Source: Moritella marina ATCC 15381
Lineage (GTDB): Bacteria > Pseudomonadota > Gammaproteobacteria > Enterobacterales > Moritellaceae
DNA length: 64,000 bases
Direction of reading: 5' to 3'
Assembly: GCF_008931805.1 (NCBI RefSeq)
Contig: NZ_CP044399.1
Span: 2,170,001 to 2,234,000, forward strand
Each line of letters opens with the position of its first letter. Within the stretch, counting starts at the first letter, position 1. The notes below the pieces were generated by a model, which made no database searches, was not told the origin of the DNA, and saw nothing but the letters and a program-made list of their open reading frames with translations. The position numbers and the translations under genes are program-made. This document shows positions 62,692 to 64,000 of the stretch, piece by piece.

Positions 62692-62810
62692 TAACAAACG
62701 CTTCAAGACTGATTCGCAACGCGTAGCGTTTTTACTATGCGTCGGGTAAAGTGTTTACGGTGAAATGCAGCAGGTTGTGTATAGCTTTGCTCACCACTAA
62801 AGCGAGCATC
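62692..62810 (+). other. attC-like site with degenerate right end (VCR-like)
   Basis: It starts TAACAAACGCTTCAAGAC and has CGCAACGCGTAGCGTTTTTA, very like Vibrio cholerae repeats. It ends AAAGCGAGCATCAG, where GCGTTA is expected. It is the last recognisable attC in the window. Confidence 0.65.
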
Positions 62811-62844
62811 AGTTCTTATTAAATCAGAGGCCGTAGGTAAAAAT

Positions 62845-63060
62845 ATGTTTTCTAATTTGATGGATGATAATCCGCTTTCGCAAAAAATACTGTCGCTACT
62901 CAAGGTATCTTCCAAAACAAGTGATGCTGGCGAGTTCTACTTCGAGATACTCAATGAGTATCTTAAAAGCCTAGAACGGCAAGAGGGAGATTTTTGTAAA
63001 GGATTTTCGGGGGAAATGCTCTTAAATATTCACTTAAAACTCTTAATTTTACAAAATTAG
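62845..63060 (+). CDS. possible truncated cassette ORF at the island's right end
   Basis: The 71-residue frame starts MFSNLMDDNPLSQKILSLLK and ends in an unlike tail (IHLKLLILQN). GTAGGT lies upstream of the ATG. The first roughly 60 residues look protein-like, and the abrupt hydrophobic end suggests the gene was cut where the island joins other DNA. No family was recognised. Confidence 0.35.
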   Translation: MFSNLMDDNPLSQKILSLLKVSSKTSDAGEFYFEILNEYLKSLERQEGDFCKGFSGEMLLNIHLKLLILQN

Positions 63061-63900
63061 TTTTTTTTGTAATGAAACTTAGGTAACGTGAAGCACCTCA
63101 AGCCAATTAAAACCTGACTTTTCACTCATTAACTGACTTGAACTGGCTTTTTTAGTCCATATAATAGAGTTTCAAAGATAAGGTCTACCCTGAAGAATAA
63201 CAAGGAGACTCACCTAAGCCAAATCCAGTAACGGGCTGGATTTGGCTAGTATTCTACGGTAAATAATAAATAATATAAAACACATATGTAAACCAATGAT
63301 ATTTAGTGTAAAGACCCAGTTTCAACATTGACTTGAAGTATCATTAAAATTACAATCCGCTCGAATTAATCAAGCAAAGGAAATAACATGGAAAGCGATC
63401 ATTGTAGGAGAGCCTATATATAGATGTTGGATACTAAATAATAAAATACCCCGCCTCTATTTGTACCTCTCTCATTATATAAAACGTCCATAATCTAGAA
63501 TACCCATCATGATTAGACGTATTTAACGCATTATAAATAATGCCTCGTGACGATTTTTTAATCGCTATCGTCAGTGCTAATAATATTATATTTAATAATC
63601 AACTGGATTTACACATCGGCTACATTGTAATAATAAACGATTATTACTCGTATCATCACAGCTAAATTAAGTCATTGATAAATAATATTTTAATGTAATA
63701 TATTGATAAATAGGAAAGTAAATGGAAATCGACATTCCTCCTAGTCTACTACCGTTCCAGCAATGCGATGTGTAGTGGTATGTGTATTTATATTTGATAC
63801 GTTTAATTAAGCACAAATAAAATCACAATAAAAACATTCCCGTCATCGCTGTTATTCACATTATAAAAATATTAAATCCTATTATATTGGAGGACTAATC
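63061..63900. other. gene-free region / long leader of the next gene
   Basis: No supported gene lies over 840 bases. A hairpin AGCCAAATCCAG (63217-63228) / CTGGATTTGGCT (63236-63247) is present without a T-tract. Two tiny frames with ribosome-binding-like sequence lie in the leader: 63388-63423 (MESDHCRRAYI) and 63722-63775 (MEIDIPPSLLPFQQCDV). They could be leader peptides or chance. Confidence 0.4.
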
Positions 63901-64000
63901 ATGTCCAATAATACAGCGCTAATAAACAATGAAAACACATTAACATTAAATAATGATATCAATCACCCTTTTGAATTATGGGACAATGAAACTAAACATA
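63901..64000 (+). CDS. start of an unidentified gene (runs off the window)
   Basis: An ATG preceded by TTGGAGGACTAATC (strong GGAGG, 7-base spacing) opens a frame continuous to the window end. It begins MSNNTALINNENTLTLNNDI and continues with NHPFELWDNETKH. Too little is present to name a family. It lies beyond the last cassette and may be the first chromosomal gene to the right of the island. Confidence 0.6.
   Translation, partial: MSNNTALINNENTLTLNNDINHPFELWDNETKH

Larger units (their letters stand above)
33860..63060 (+). mobile_element. integrative element / genomic island with recombinase quartet, defence modules and integron cassettes (approximate limits)
   Basis: The island begins after nth. 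Its left end is a recombinase quartet (33922-39621). Most cargo is AT-rich, with no housekeeping genes up to about 63,060. Three tyrosine-recombinase-fold proteins plus a small coiled-coil protein match the intA-tfp-intB-srap layout of strand-biased circularizing integrative elements (SEs). The right limit is not resolved: the last cassette-like ORF ends at 63,060 and no clear terminal repeat was recognised. The shared 12-mer TTTACAAAATTA (33862-33873 and 63048-63059) is only a candidate. Confidence 0.6.

Overview
The window looks like chromosomal DNA of a marine gammaproteobacterium, most likely Moritella or a close relative. That call rests on gene order (menFDHBCE; rnfABCDGE followed by nth; tpiA, pfkA and uvrB close together), on AT-rich marine-type codon use, and on an unusually large tRNA-Asn array. 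The genus is an inference. Bases 1-33,860 are mostly core genome. They hold a complete menaquinone operon on the minus strand, a TSUP-family transporter, an amino-acid antiporter gene broken by a one-base frameshift, and a four-gene SMC/MukE/MukF/TOPRIM operon that reads as a Wadjet (Jet/Mks)-type system with its genes in a rearranged order. After these come elyC, tpiA, pfkA, uvrB, eleven identical tRNA-Asn genes behind one strong stable-RNA promoter, a degenerate GGDEF-EAL protein resembling CsrD, the Rnf electron-transport operon with a repeat-expanded RnfC, and nth. Directly after nth (about 33,860 to about 63,060) lies a large, AT-richer genomic island. Its left end carries four tightly packed co-directional genes: three tyrosine-recombinase-fold proteins and a small coiled-coil protein. 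Their order and sizes match the intA-tfp-intB-srap core of the strand-biased circularizing integrative elements known from Vibrio; Tn554-like tnpABC is the nearest alternative. The cargo alternates between two kinds of module. Minus-strand modules carry likely defence or stress genes: a ParB-like protein, a TIR-like protein, umuDC with a LexA box, AbiH, and SIR2-HerA-SLATT. Plus-strand modules are integron gene cassettes whose stop codons run straight into attC-like sites. No integron integrase gene is present in the window, so the cassettes form a CALIN-type cluster riding in the island. Two long leader repeats ending in GTTA boxes precede the two cassette runs and may be attI-like platforms. 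A dispersed repeat with a GCCCC...GTTAGAGC-like core occurs at seven or so module boundaries and suggests modular shuffling. Cassette products include three or four distant DUF2971-like proteins with a shared [KQ]E[FYH]R signature, a GIY-YIG nuclease-like protein, a CheD-like Cys/His protein, a PD-(D/E)XK-like protein, an AbiH and small membrane proteins. Bases 63,061-63,900 are non-coding or a long leader, and a new gene starts at 63,901 and runs off the window. How the parts work together: the core half covers respiration (menaquinone, Rnf), glycolysis and DNA repair. The island half is a mobile package combining a recombination module, DNA-damage tolerance and several candidate phage-defence modules, assembled by at least two recombination systems (the island recombinases and integron-type attC recombination).
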